Shown in pieces: positions 1 to 10,393 of a stretch of DNA of 33,713 bases. This stretch comes from CAVUAN01 sp963739435 (GTDB lineage: Bacteria; Acidobacteriota; Thermoanaerobaculia; UBA5066; Gp7-AA6): positions 1 to 33,713 of the forward strand of contig CAVUAN010000003.1 in NCBI GenBank assembly GCA_963739435.1, given 5' to 3'. Numbering within the stretch: position 1 is the stretch's first letter; the number at the start of each line of letters is the position of its first letter. The translations under genes and the position numbers were made by a program. The notes under the pieces were generated by a model. That model was not told the DNA's origin. It ran no database searches and worked only from the letters and a program-made list of their open reading frames with translations.

Positions 1-665
1 GGCCGGGCTTGTCGAGGTGGACGGGCGGCGGGCGGAGAAGGCGGGCGCCGCGATCGCCGATGACGCGGAGGTGCGGGTCGCGGCTCCCGAGCACCCCTAT
101 GTCTCGCGCGGCGGCGTCAAGCTCGCCGGAGCTCGACGCCTTCGGCATCGACCCCGCCGGGCTCGTCTGCCTCGACGCGGGTGCCTCGACCGGCGGCTTC
201 ACGGATTGCCTCCTCCAGCGCGGGGCCGCCCGCGTCTATGCCATCGACGTCGGCTACGGCCAGCTCGACCAGAAGCTCCGAAACGATCCGCGGGTCGTCT
301 TGCGCGAAAAGGTGGAACGCGCGTTTTCTTTCGGCCGAACACGTGCCGGAGCCTGTGGGCCTCGCCGTTCTGGACCTGTCGTTCATCTCGGTGCGCCTCG
401 TGCTTCCGGCCGTCTTTGCCGCTGCTTTCAGCGGGGGCTCGGGTCGTCGTCCTCGTCAAGCCGCAGTTCGAGGCCGGCGCGGCGAGGTCGGCAAGGGAGG
501 GATCGTTCGATCACCGACGAGGTTCGGCAGCGCGTTCTGACGGAGATCGAGCGGTTCGGAAGCGGGCTCGGTCTGGAGGTCGTCGGTTCGATCCCCTCGC
601 CGATCGCCGGGGCCCGAGGCGACCGCGAGACCCTGCTCGGCTTTCGCGTAAACTCATTGAGATGA
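1..665 (+). CDS. tlyA: TlyA-family rRNA 2'-O-methyltransferase, 5'-partial, frame-disrupted
   Basis: This is an SAM-dependent ribose 2'-O-methyltransferase of the TlyA (hemolysin A) family, which in other bacteria modifies 16S and 23S rRNA in the cytoplasm. The start lies outside the window. The first ~30 codons match the end of an S4 RNA-binding domain (VEVDGRRAEKAG), followed by the family signature YVSRGGVKLAGA. The Rossmann SAM motif reads CLDAGASTGGFTDCLLQRGA, followed by AIDVGYGQLDQKL, the DLSFISVR motif and VKPQFEAG. These segments sit in different frames, with changes near positions 130, 330, 440 and 500, so at least four indels interrupt the gene as given. The C-terminus GDRETLLGFRVNSLR ends at TGA 663-665, which overlaps the next ATG (ATGA). 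The family call is firm. Whether the breaks are real or sequencing errors is uncertain, but every conserved block is present in order, which favours errors. Confidence 0.85.
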   Translation, partial: PGLSRWTGGGRRRRAPRSPMTRRCGSRLPSTPMSRAAASSSPELDAFGIDPAGLVCLDAGASTGGFTDCLLQRGAARVYAIDVGYGQLDQKLRNDPRVVLREKVERAFSFGRTRAGACGPRRSGPVVHLGAPRASGRLCRCFQRGLGSSSSSSRSSRPARRGRQGRDRSITDEVRQRVLTEIERFGSGLGLEVVGSIPSPIAGARGDRETLLGFRVNSLR

Positions 666-1604
666 AAGGGAAGCGGGCAGGGCGGCTCCGGTTCCGGCGG
701 GTCGGAATCGTCGCGAAGCTTTCGTCCCGGGAGGCCCTGCGCCTGGCTGTCGCGCTCGAGCGCGCGCTGAAGCGGCGGGGCGTGGACGTGTCATTCGACG
801 CGGCCACCGCTGTTCAATCGGCCGGCGCGACGGGTATCCCACCGACCGGATCGTGCGCGTGACGGACCTCGTGCTCGTCCTGGGCGGCGACGGGACCCTG
901 CTCTCCGTGGCTCGCAAGGCGCCCAGCTCGACGCCGGTTCTCGGGATCAACGTCGGCATCCTCGGCTTTCTGGCGGGGTTGAAGCGGGCGGAGGCTCTCG
1001 CGCGGCTGGACGAGGTCCTCGCGGGCGCCTTCCGGGAGGAACGCCGCCTTCGCCTCGATGTGAAGGTGGCGGAAGGCCCGTACCGCGGGACCTACCGGGC
1101 GCTGAACGATGCCGTGTTGAACAGGAGCCCTGGCGCGCATTTCGATGTTCTCGATTTCGTTCTCCGGCAGGAAAGCGGCCGAGTTCCGGGCCGACGGCCT
1201 CATCGAGTGGCGACACCGACGGGCTCAACAGCGTCAACCTGTCGGCGGGAGGGCCGATCCTGCATCCCGCACTGCCCGCGCCCTCGTCGTCACGCCGATC
1301 TGCCCCCACACGCTGGCCGCGCGGCCGCTCGTCGTTCCCGCCGCCACACAGATCTCGCTTCAGGTCACCGACAGGCAGCGCCGCGAAGGCGTTTACCTCA
1401 CGCTCGACGGCCAGGAGGGGTTCCCGATCGGCCGGGGCGCGACGGTGGAAGTGCGTGCGAGCCCGTCGCGCGTGACGCTCCCTGCGCCCTCCCGAGTCGA
1501 GCCACTACGACAACCTTTCCGAGAAGCTGAACTGGGGGCCTGCGTTTCGAACCCGGATTATTCACGGACACCCGGTCGAAGCACATGGAGTGAACTTCGC
1601 CTAA
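662..1604 (+). CDS. nadK: NAD kinase, frame-disrupted
   Basis: ATP-dependent NAD kinase makes NADP from NAD in the cytoplasm. The start is ATG 662, overlapping the tlyA stop (ATGA). The N-terminus RRVGIVAKLSSREALRLAVAL is the usual first beta strand and helix. The catalytic GGDGT motif is in LVLGGDGTLLSVAR, followed by VLGINVGILGFLAG and ALNDAVLNR (the NDxV/NE motif). ADGLI and ATPTGSTA appear in two frames near 1190-1225, then SAGGPI and TPICPHTL, and lastly DGQEGFPI. Frame changes occur near 850, 1180, 1215, 1260 and 1495. The family's terminal EKLxWG motif (SEKLNWG) is at 1521-1538, and the frame then runs to TAA 1602-1604. The ~20 residues after SEKLNWG fall in an inverted-repeat region and may be an acquired tail. 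The tlyA-nadK order is common in bacteria. Confidence 0.85.
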
Positions 1605-1784
1605 AGGGACTGTTCAGTAAATGTGTTCGATGAGTCGAGGGCGCAGCTTGCCCGCGACGGAGATCTTTCGCTCGGGCAAGGAAGCGCGACGACGGCGATG
1701 CCCGGTGCATCGCAGAAGGAGCGCTGACGCAGCCCGGCGGAGAATCCGAGCGGCGACCGGAGTCGTTCGTGAATAATGCGGGTT
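1550..1784. repeat. Inverted repeat pair, 17 bp, 16/17 matching, flanking ~200 bp
   Basis: AACCCGGATTATTCACG at 1550-1566 is matched in inverted orientation at 1768-1784, with one mismatch (G versus C). The arms are AT-rich compared with their surroundings. They begin just after the conserved end of nadK and finish inside the first codons of tamB. The 163 bp between nadK and tamB lie mostly between the arms and show no credible gene. The string GGGACTGTTCAGTAAATGTG at 1606-1625 resembles, from memory only, the terminal repeats of some transposable elements. A MITE or an insertion-sequence remnant is plausible but unproven. Confidence 0.5.
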
Positions 1785-4700
1785 AACACGCCCAAGACCG
1801 AAGGCGTCGCGGCGCATCGCCTTTCGACCTCGCGCCTGTACGCGATCGTCGTCGTCTTCATCGCCCTCTCCGGCTGGGGTCATCTGGAAGTCGGAGCGGT
1901 TTCAGAACCTCTTTCAAGGCGTCTCACAGGCGCGCCTGTCGGAGGCGCTGAAGCGGCCGGTCTCCTTCCGCACCGCGGACTTCCGTGTTTTTCCGCCGTC
2001 GGTGAGCCTGCTGGATGTCGTCATTGGAAACGACCGCGGGCCGGCGGCGGCCCTCTTTTCACGGCCGAGGAGGTCTCGATTGGCGGCGGCATCTCGCTGG
2101 TCGGATCGGAGCTGCGCCTCGGGCGTATCCGCGCGCTGCGGCCGCGGATCTCTCTCACGCAGTTTGCCGACGGGACGTGGAACCTGCCGCGCCTGGCCGG
2201 GCCGAAGTCCGGCGGCGGCATCCAGGTGCACTTGAACGACATCCTGGTCCAGGAAGGCGTCCTCGACTTTGCCGGCCGGCAGATCGCGATGACGGCCGTC
2301 TCGAGGATTTTTTGGTCGAGCTCGCGGTGGCGGGGCAGGACCGCCTGGAGGGCCGGGTCATCGCGCGGCGGGGCACTGTCCAGCTGCCGAGGGCCGAACC
2401 CATCGTCTTCGCGCTCGCAGCGCGGGTGACTGTCGACACGAAGCGCGGCATGTCGTTCGACGAGCTCGCGCTGACAGGAGACTTCGGGGAGGTCCGCGGC
2501 ACGGGCTCGATCGAGGATTTTTCCGCGCGCGCCTGAACTTCGACGTGCGCGCGGGGCTTTCGGTCGAGGAAGTCGAGCGGCTGTTCCGGTCCGGGCTCGG
2601 CTTCCGCGGCCGGGCTGACTTGCGCGCCCGCGTCGAGGTCCCGCCGGGCGGGAAGTTTCGGATTGCCCGCAGCTCGCCTCCCGGTCGATCGACGCGCACG
2701 GCTTCCCGCTCGAAGACATCGCGGCCACGGTGACGGCCGACCGGCAGGAGCTGGTGGCCGATATGAACAGGCGACGTACGAGGGCGGCCGGACGAAGGGC
2801 ACTCTTCGAATCGGCAATCTCGTCGCCCGGCCGCAGGTCTTCACTCTCGCCCTCGAGTCGGATGGGGTCTCGGTCGAGCGTTTCCTGGGAGACCTCGACC
2901 TGCCCGGTACGGGCTTGTCGGGCACCGCGGCTCTCGGCGTGACTCTTCGGTGGGGCGAGGGCGGTATCGGGAAGGCGAACGGGGGCGGCGCGATCCGAAT
3001 CAAGCCCGGCCCTCCCACTTCGCTCGTGAAAGGCCGGTTCGGGATTCCCATCTCGGGGGGTGGCCCGCTCTCGGTCGTCGACGGACGGATCGGGTTCGAG
3101 GGGACGACCTTCCGCTTCGTGCAGACGACCCTGGACGCGTCGGGCGGCATCCAGATCGGCCACTGGCAGCCCGATTTCGACGTCAGGATCAAATCGCGCG
3201 ACCTGGAGGAGGTCGATCGCCTGTTCCAGAACTTCGTCGGGCGACGGGACGACAAGCCCGAGCCCCTGGGCGCAGGGGGAACGGGCGAGGCCTTCGGCCA
3301 CTGGCCGGCCGCTGGGGGGATCCGATCGCATCTCTGCAGGTCTCGACGGAGGCGACGCGCTGGGGCGGCGTGCTCTTCGGCAGCGCGCGCGGGACGGTGG
3401 GAATCGAGGATGGAGCGTTTCTCTTCCGGCCGCTCCGCGTCTATGACGGCGAGGCGACCGTCTCCCTGGAAGGGTCGGTTCGCTTTCGGCCGTCGCCCCC
3501 GAAGCCGAAGTTCGACCTCGCCGCCTCGGCACGCGGCTATCCGGGTTCCCCCGGGTGCTCAAGTACCTCGACTTCCAGTATCCCGTCGAAGGGCTCGCCA
3601 CCGGCAGCTTTCCGATCGTGGGCACGGGTGATGCGGTACGGGCGGCGGGACGGTCACCCTGCGCGACGCGGTCATCTGGGGGCAAAAGGTTTCATCCGCG
3701 TCAGGAAAGCTCGTCTTCGAGCCTGGTCGCGTTGTGATCGACGATGTGCGGGCTTCGATGGAGCGGGTGTCGTGGGAGGCAGCGGCTCGATCCTGATCAA
3801 GGAGAAGACGTTCGAGGCGAAGCTCGCCGGCGACGGCATCCCCCTGTCCCTGCGGTCGACGCTTTTGCCAGCGCCGGCAAGGATGTCTCCGGAAAGCTCT
3901 CCTTTCAGGTCACGGGACACGGCGCGATCGACCGCCCGAACCTCCATCTGTCCGCGGCTCTCGCGGAGGCGACCTTCTTCGGCCATGCCCTCGGGACATC
4001 CATCGAGCCGCGGCTGGAGGCCGAGGTCCGCGAGGGCGTGCTCGACGGCACCCTGACGGCAGCCGGACACTGGACCGTCTCGGCGCGAGGAGACCTCTTT
4101 GCCGAGACGACGCGCCTCGATGTGGCCGTGGAGGCCGACGATCTGCGCGGCTTCGCGGCCCTGACGCGTTCGAGCTCGCCTGACCATGAGCGGGAATTTG
4201 CGGCATCCGCAGTCGTCGTCGTGCCCGGCCGGAAAGGGGAGACGCCCGAGGCAAAGATCACGTTCCAGAAGGTCCGACTCGACCTGCCGGAGCGTCCGGG
4301 AGTTCTGTGGCTGGCCGATCCGGTCACCGTGACGTCGGCGCGAGGCCGCCTGACGGCCGGCAAGGTCGAGCTCCGCGGCGAGGGCACTTCTCTGGCGATC
4401 GAGGGCATGTACGACACGAACGGCTCGGGGGCAGCCGACTTCACGATCAAAGGGTCGGTCGACGCGAGAAAAGCCTCGATCTCGTTCTCCCGGAACCTCG
4501 CCCTCTCGGGCCGCCTGGTGGCGGACCTGAAAGCCCTGGGCCCTCCGGACCATGTCGTACTCGCGGGCACCCTGCGCCTGGAGGACGGCCGCTATCGCTT
4601 GCCGGGGCTGTCGCAAATTGCCGACGAGATCCAGTGTGTCGTGCGTTTCGCCGGCGGCCGCGCGCAGATCGAGGGCGCGCGCGCCAAGATCGGCGGAGGC

Positions 4701-5696
4701 GACGTGTACGCGGCGGGGACGGTCGTTCTCGACGGCCTGAAGCCCTCCGACATGCGTCTCACGCTCCAGGGACGGCGCGTCTCGTTCCGGTATCCGCAGG
4801 ACTTGCGGCTCATGGCCGACGCCGATCTCGTGCTGACCGCCGGTTCCTCGGGTAATTGGGTCCGGGGCGAAGTCGTGCTTCTTCGCGGCGTCTACTCGAA
4901 GGACTTCGAGCTCACCCTGGCGAGCCTGCTCGAGCGGGCTCCGGTCGCGGCGCTCCAGCCTCGCGATCCGTGGAGAGCCCGGACGAGTCTGGACGTGCGC
5001 ATCGTGTCGGCCAGCGGGCTGGAGGTCCAGAACAACGTCGCGCGGCTGACGGCTACCGTCGACCTCGTGGCCCGCGGCACGCTGGCCGAGCCGACGCTCG
5101 TAGGTCAGCTGACCCTCGTCGAAGGCGGACGGATCACGTTCCGCAACGTCCGCTACGAGATCGAGACGGGCAACATCCTCTTCACGGCAGGCAGGGAGTT
5201 TGCGCCGGTCGTCGACCTGCGCGCGCGCGCGCCGTTGCGCGGCTACGACGTCGTCGTTTCGATTGCCGGCACCTGGCCAAGGCTCCAGACGAGCTTCCAC
5301 GTCCGATCCGCCGCTGGCCGACGACGCCGTGCTGGGCATGCTCCTTTCCGGTACGCCACCCGGGGCAGCGGATCGACTACGACGGTGGCCTCCGCGGCGA
5401 GCAGCATCGTGGCGGACGTCGTCACCTCGCCAATCTCGAAGGGAGGGCAAAAGCTGTTCAAGCTGGACCGGTTCGAGATCGAGCCGGTCTTCTCGGGCAG
5501 CCAGGTCAGCGTCCGCTCGACCGTCGGCAAACAGATCACGCCGAACCTGCTCGTGACCTACTCCCAGTCGCTCGACACGGCCAAGCAGCCAATCATCAAC
5601 GTCGAGTGGCGACTCACAGACACGATCACGCTGCGGGCGCTGCGCGACGACACCGGGATCATCGTGCTCGACGTGCGCCGGCGGCTGCGGTTCTAA
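1776..5696 (+). CDS. tamB: TamB/DUF490-family inner-membrane-anchored translocation protein, frame-disrupted
   Basis: Large AsmA/TamB-like protein, about 1,306 codons, in the family that bridges inner and outer membranes and supports outer-membrane protein assembly or lipid transport. An N-terminal membrane anchor (LYAIVVVFIALSGWG, residues ~22-36) is followed by long beta-rich, low-complexity repeats typical of the elongated groove domain. The C-terminal DUF490/TamB domain is clear: DDAVLGMLLSGTPPG near 5325, GQKLFKLDRFEIEP, then LLVTYSQSLDTAKQPIINVE and the end VLDVRRRLRF. About ten frame changes occur (for example near 1888, 2058, 2305, 2525, 2670, 3300, 3555, 3650, 3740, 5310). The stretch from ~3850 to 5300 is open and reads well. 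The start is ATG 1776; no good Shine-Dalgarno was seen and the ATG lies inside the inverted repeat. It is followed after 20 bp by a BamA/TamA-family gene, as in tam modules. Confidence 0.83.
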
Positions 5697-5716
5697 GGAA
5701 AGTCGGGAGCCGAGAG

Positions 5717-8700
5717 TTGAGAGTCGAGAACCTAAAACGCCTCGCGCTGGCAGCGGCCCTGGCTGTTTCGGCGGCCGCTGCGGGTGGACAGGTGTTCTCA
5801 GGAAGGATGGTCAACTCCGTTTCCTGTATCGCCGACGGGCCGATCGACCGAGACCGAGATCGGGCGTCTGGTCGCGATCCGGGCGGGCCAGCCCCTCTCG
5901 AACAGGACATGGCTGCCACGATCGTCAACCTCTACGCGACGCGGCGCTTCGCTGACGTGCGGATCGAGGCGACTTCCGACGGGGACTCGATCGATGTCAT
6001 GGTCGTTCTGTTCCGGGCGTATCGCATCCGGCCGCTCGTGTTCACCGGGAAGGTCCCGATCTCGCGGTCCGAGCTTCGCAAGGCGCTTCCATTCGGGCCC
6101 GACGCTGCTCTATTCCTGGTCGGCGGTCGAGCAAGGCGCGCGCGCTCTCGAGCGCCGGCTCCAGGCCGAGGGATTTCTTTCGGCCCGGGTGCAGCCCGCG
6201 GTGACCCTCGACCGGCAGAAGTTCGCCGCACAGGTGACGTACGCGATCGAGCCGGGCCCGGCGGCGCTGGCTGCCGAGCCTTTCTTCGACGGCGATCCCG
6301 CGCCTTTTACAGCGGCCGATCTGGCGTCCCGAATGCGTATGAAGCCCGGCAGTCCGTACCGCGAGTCGGCCGCACGGGCCGATGCCTCGCGTATCGAGGA
6401 GTTCCTGCACGGCAAGGAGCGCTACCGGGCGACGGTGGAGTTGATTGCGGCGCAGCCGATCGAGGACGGGCGCGTCATGCCGGTCTACCGGCTCCGCGTC
6501 GGGCCCCACGTCACTTTCGAGGCAACGGGGATCAAACCCGAGAAGCTGGCCAAAGAGCTCCACGCGCTCGCCGAGTCTCGAGCCGATCGACGAGGAGCTG
6601 GTGTTGCAGTACGTCGAGGATCGCAAGGAGGCGCTGCAGCGCTCCGGCTACTACCGGGCGAACGTGACGTACGCCTTCGATGCCCGCAGCGACCCGTCGG
6701 TGACCCGCATCCGCGTGGACATCGTCCCGGGCCCGAAGCTCTACGTCGAGAAGGTTGCCTTCGAAGGCGATGTTTCGGTGCCGGCGGAGACGCTCTATGA
6801 CCTGATGGGGACGCGGGAAAAGGGCTTCCACTCATCTCCCGCGGGCGGCTCGTCGACTCCGTCCTCGCCCAGGACGTCGAGACGATCCTCGCCTACTACC
6901 AGAGTCTCGGCTGGGTCCGGGTCGCGGTGGCGCCGCCTCGGGTCACCGCCGGAACCAAGCCCGGCGCCCTCCTGGTCACGATCGCCGTCAAGGAGGGGCC
7001 GCGCGCCCTCGTCGAGAGCCGCGCCCTCGATGGAGCGGAGCACCTGGGCCCGGAGGCCGAGGCGACGCTGCTCTCCGTCAAGGAGGGCGCCCCCTTGAAC
7101 CCGAACGCGGTGCGCGAGGATGTCGGCAGGCTGTCCGGCTGGTATCACGACCGCGGCTGGCGGGAGGCCGCTGTGCGCGACCAGGTCGCTCTTTCCGAGG
7201 ACGGAACGAAAGCGCGGGTGACTTACCGCGTCGACGAGGGGATGAAGTCCTTCTTCGGCAAGACGATCATCCGCGGGAACACGCGAACGGTAACGGTCTT
7301 GATCGAGCGTCTCGTGGCCTGGAAGGAGGGCGACGTCTTTTCCGAATCCATGTTGCTCGAGACTCAGCGCAAGCTGTCGCGGTCGGGGGTCTTTCGGCGC
7401 GTGGACATTCGCCCCCAGCGCGTGGACCCCGCGACGCAGAGCCGCAACGTCGAGATCGAGGTCGAGGAAGGCCGGCCCTGGTCGCTCCTCTACGGCGTCG
7501 GCTACCAGTACACGCCGAACGTGACGCAGGGCCAGAACGACCCGTACCTGACGGCCGGTGTGTCCTACAACAACATCTTCGGCCGGATGATCTCGTCGGG
7601 CGTCGAGGCGCAATTCGCGCCGATCACGCGGCAGGGCCGCGTCCAGGCCTTCGTGCGGGAGCCGTATCTCTTCGGGTCGAACTATCCCCTGAACTTCCTC
7701 GGCTTTTACGCCCGCGAGGTCATCTCGGATGTGCCGCTCGAGCGCCGGGGCGTGACGCTCGACTCCTACAGGCTCGTGGAGCGCGGCCTGCGTCTCGGCC
7801 TGCGCTACACGTACCAGAGGATCCAGTTCGTCAATCCCTCGGAGGTCACGCTGATCGACCTGATCGGCCTGCCGGCGATCAATCGGCCGATCGACGAGTC
7901 CACGATCGGCCCCGACATCCTTTTCGACCGCCGCGACGACATCATCGACCCGCATTCCGGCTACTACGCGTTCGGCTCGTTCAAGTACGCGTTTCCTTTC
8001 CTTTCCGCCAAGACGCAATTCACAAAATTCTCGACGCAGGCGACGGGCTTCCTGCCCCTGGGCCGCCGCTGGACGCTCGTCGCCTCCGCGCGCCTCGGTG
8101 GAGTCTTCGACCTCGCCACGGGCGTGGGTTCGGGCGCTTGCCGAGAAGTCCGGACGATTGGGACACCGACCACAGCATTGAATTGCATTCCGAGCGCGGA
8201 GCGGTTTTTCGCCGGCGGCCGCTCGAACGAGCGGGCCTTCGACACGGACCTGCTCGGTATCCCGGGCCAGACCGTGGACTACGCCACGCTACGCCACGAC
8301 GCCGCCCGCCAAGGGACCCGGCAAGGGCACTTGCGCGCCCCAGTACCCCACTCTGGCGGCGTACGACTGCACGCCGGGGCCGAACATCGTGGGCGGCAAC
8401 GGCTTTCTCGCGCTGAACGTGGAGTTGCGGATCCCGATCGCCGGTAACCTCGCGGGCGTCGTCTTCTACGACGCGGCGCAGGTGTGGCAGCAGTTCTACC
8501 AGTTGCGTCTCCAGTTCGAAGGCGAAACGGGGCTGCGGCAGGGCGCCGGCTTCGGCCTGCGCTACATGACGCCGATCGGGCCGGCCCGTGTCGAGTACGG
8601 CTGGCCGCTGATGCCGCGCACCATCTCCTTCGACATCATCGATGCCACGGACGTCAAGGACCTCAAGGTGATCGGCCACTCCTCGACAAAAGAGAAGGGC

Positions 8701-8733
8701 CGCTTCTTCTTCTCGATCGGCTACCCGTTCTAG
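5717..8733 (+). CDS. BamA/TamA-family outer-membrane assembly protein with many POTRA domains, frame-disrupted
   Basis: Omp85-superfamily protein of about 1,005 codons, predicted to sit in the outer membrane and act with the TamB just upstream. A TTG at 5717 is the likely start because it opens a signal peptide (NLKRLALAAALAVSAAAAGG). About six to seven POTRA-like units fill the first ~600 residues, with motifs such as TIVNLYATRRFADVRIEA, EGFLSARVQP, RSGYYRANVTYAF, SLGWVRVAVAPP and RKLSRSGVFRRVDIRPQ. The beta-barrel follows (SLLYGVGYQYTP, AGVSYNNIFGRMISSG), and it ends in FFFSIGYPF with a terminal Phe, the outer-membrane insertion signal. Frame changes occur near 5820, 6110, 6575, 6830 and 8285. 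TamA usually has three POTRAs and BamA five, so this N-terminus is longer than either. A role as the cell's main BamA cannot be excluded. Confidence 0.85.
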
Positions 8734-10105
8734 GGTTCGGGGCCCCGGGTTAGAAAATTTGATTGGCCGGCGAAGCCGGCCGGTTCAGATGTCAGGTTGG
8801 CTTCCTCGGCGGCGAGTTGGTCGACGAGGATGTCGAGGTCGTCTTCGGTCGAGCCGGTGAGGCCCGTGAACGGGGCCTCCGAGAGGGCCTGGCGCCAGGG
8901 CATCGGCGGCAGGCCGCCTTGCGAGAGAGCCGCGAGGAGCTGTTGCGTCTTGAGCGCATCGAACCAGCCGTGCAGGCTGCGCCGCAGCGCGGCTTTGTCC
9001 TTCGGTTGCCGGTCCACCGCCTCGCGGATCGCCGCAAACGCGCCCAGCTTTTCGAGCGATTCGGTCAGCAGGTCCGTCTTGAAGAAGGGAGTGCCGGACG
9101 GCAGCCGCTCGAGGGCTTTGGCGAGATCTCCGGAGCGGACGATGGACTCGAGCGCCTCGAGCCAGACGTGGAGGTGCGCGAAGACGAGCGGGTGATCGAG
9201 ACGGAACGACGCAAGGGCCCGCTTCTTCCCGGAGAGATGTGCCAGGGCCTGGCCCGTGGAGACCGGCACGCGGTCCGAGATCCTCCCCTCGAGCAGGATC
9301 GGCGGGCCGGACAGCCGCGCGATCGAGCCGGTCTTCGCGAGGTCGTTCAAGACGAGAACATCCTCGAGGGCGTTCTTCTTCGGGAAGCCGCCGACTGCGG
9401 CATAGGCCGCGGGCCGCACGGCGAGGCAGCTGCCCATCGCCTCGTAGGCGTACGGCGAGCCGGCCCAGGCGAGGCCGAGGACGCCGTAGCGCAGCTTCAG
9501 ATCGTAGAGGCGCCCCGCGAGGCCGAGCTCCTGCCCCGGGTCGAAGCGATGGCGGAAGGCGTAGACGGCCGCGGCGACTCGAGGATCGGACAACTCCTGC
9601 GTCTGGCTGAAGTAGTCGTTGGGGAGCACGACGTCGGCATCGGTGCAGTGCAGCCAGTCGCCGGCGAGGCGCCCGGACGCCGCGAGGGCGAGCGCAAAGT
9701 CGCAGCCGATCTTGCGCGCGAGCCCCACGCCCTGGCCCGCGGGCAGGTAGCGGCCCGGCGCGGAGCGATCGATCAGGACGACCCGCCCGTGCGGCGAACC
9801 CATACGCGACGATCGGCGGATCCTCGGAGAGTGTCGCAGCCGAGGAGGAGGCCTCGGCCAGCCGCTCACGGGCCGCGTCGTTGGCCCGGCGAGCGGGCGC
9901 CGGCGAGTCGGCGCGGGCGTTCAGGACGACGACGATCAGGGTCTCTCCCAGCGGCCCGGCCGGCACGGACCCGAGGGTCGCAAAGAGCGTGTCGCCCTCT
10001 CCGTAGGCCGGGACCTGAACGACGTGGCCGAACTTCCCCTCGAGGCGCGCCGCGGCGTTGGCCTCGGGCTCCGCGTGAGCGCGAGAGATAGGCCGCGATC
10101 GACAA
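8730..10105 (-). CDS. Family 2 glycosyltransferase (GT-A fold), frame-disrupted
   Basis: Probable inverting glycosyltransferase of about 450 residues; donor and acceptor are unknown. The N-terminus GHVVQVPAYGEGDTLF and TLIVVVLNARADSP is the first Rossmann half (VPAYGE is the usual GT2 opening). The metal-binding DxD-like motif is in WLHCTDADVVLPNDYF. A later acceptor-side GGFPKKNALEDVLVLNDLA carries the GG...EDV motif. No membrane segment is evident, so it is probably cytosolic. The start is probably TTG 10105, 6 bp after the MoaD-like stop, which implies one transcript. Frame changes lie near 10040 and 9800-9860. As given the frame ends at TAG 8730-8732, sharing the palindrome CTAG with the stop of the convergent BamA-family gene; an earlier stop at 8785 or 8792 is possible. 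Confidence 0.75.
8765..8781 (-). terminator. Hairpin at the 3' end of the minus-strand operon, candidate terminator
   Basis: GGCCGGC and GCCGGCC form a perfect 7-bp stem around a 3-nt loop. On the minus strand it is followed by AATCAAATTTTC, a weak T-rich tail. The glycosyltransferase frame as given reads through the hairpin, whereas TGA codons in the two other frames (8785-8787 and 8792-8794) would end the gene just before it. This suggests that the true stop may be one of those, with an uncorrected indel upstream. Confidence 0.45.
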
Positions 10106-10111
10106 ATCGAA

Positions 10112-10393
10112 TCAGCCGCCGCTGACCGCCGGGAGAATGGCGATCTCGGCCTCGTCGGGAACGGGGGTCGCCAGGCCTTCGGTGAAGCGAATCGCTTCGG
10201 CGCCGACGAAAACGTTGACGTGCGGGCGCACGTCGCCGCGCTCCGTCACGACCCGGTCGCGCAACCCCTTGTGAATCGCCCAGAGCGCTTCGAGAGCCTC
10301 GCCGACGCTCGCGAAGCGGCCCGCCAGCTCGACCTGGCCGCGGCCCCCCGCAAATTCCACGAGAGGCCCGGCCAGATGGACGCGCACCGGCAT
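10112..10393 (-). CDS. MoaD/ThiS-like ubiquitin-fold sulfur-carrier protein
   Basis: Small beta-grasp protein of 93 residues beginning MPVRVHLAGPLVEFAGG and ending in Gly-Gly (LPAVSGG), the tail that MoaD/ThiS carriers use for adenylation and thiocarboxylation by an E1-like enzyme. Internal features fit the family: GDVRPHVNVFVG, then VPDEAEIAILPAVSGG. As given, it is in the same open frame as the end of the upstream BNR-repeat protein, so the sequence reads as a fusion. In a neighbouring frame a TGA overlaps this ATG (TGATG at 10391-10395), so two overlapping genes disturbed by one indel is the more likely structure. No moaE, moeB, thiF or thiG gene is present in the window, so its sulfur-transfer partner is unknown. 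A molybdopterin role should not be assumed. Confidence 0.7.
   Translation of the reverse strand: MPVRVHLAGPLVEFAGGRGQVELAGRFASVGEALEALWAIHKGLRDRVVTERGDVRPHVNVFVGAEAIRFTEGLATPVPDEAEIAILPAVSGG

Noticed and set aside
2021..5450. Long minus-strand open frames opposite tamB (2021-3685 and 3672-5450)
   Set aside because: They are Arg/Pro/Gly-rich antisense shadows of a high-GC gene, with no recognisable domain; the plus strand carries clear TamB homology.
1776..8733. Programmed frameshifting in tamB and the BamA-family gene
   Set aside because: Breaks are numerous, go in both directions, and lack a consistent slippery site. Neighbouring unrelated genes show the same pattern, which fits sequence errors better.
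8730..8733. Palindromic CTAG used as stop codon by two convergent genes
   Set aside because: Interesting at first sight, but the glycosyltransferase stop there is doubtful because of a likely missed indel upstream.
8763..10091. Plus-strand 442-codon open frame opposite the glycosyltransferase
   Set aside because: It has no recognisable motifs and is a codon-bias shadow of the minus-strand GT2 gene, which has the DxD and EDV motifs.
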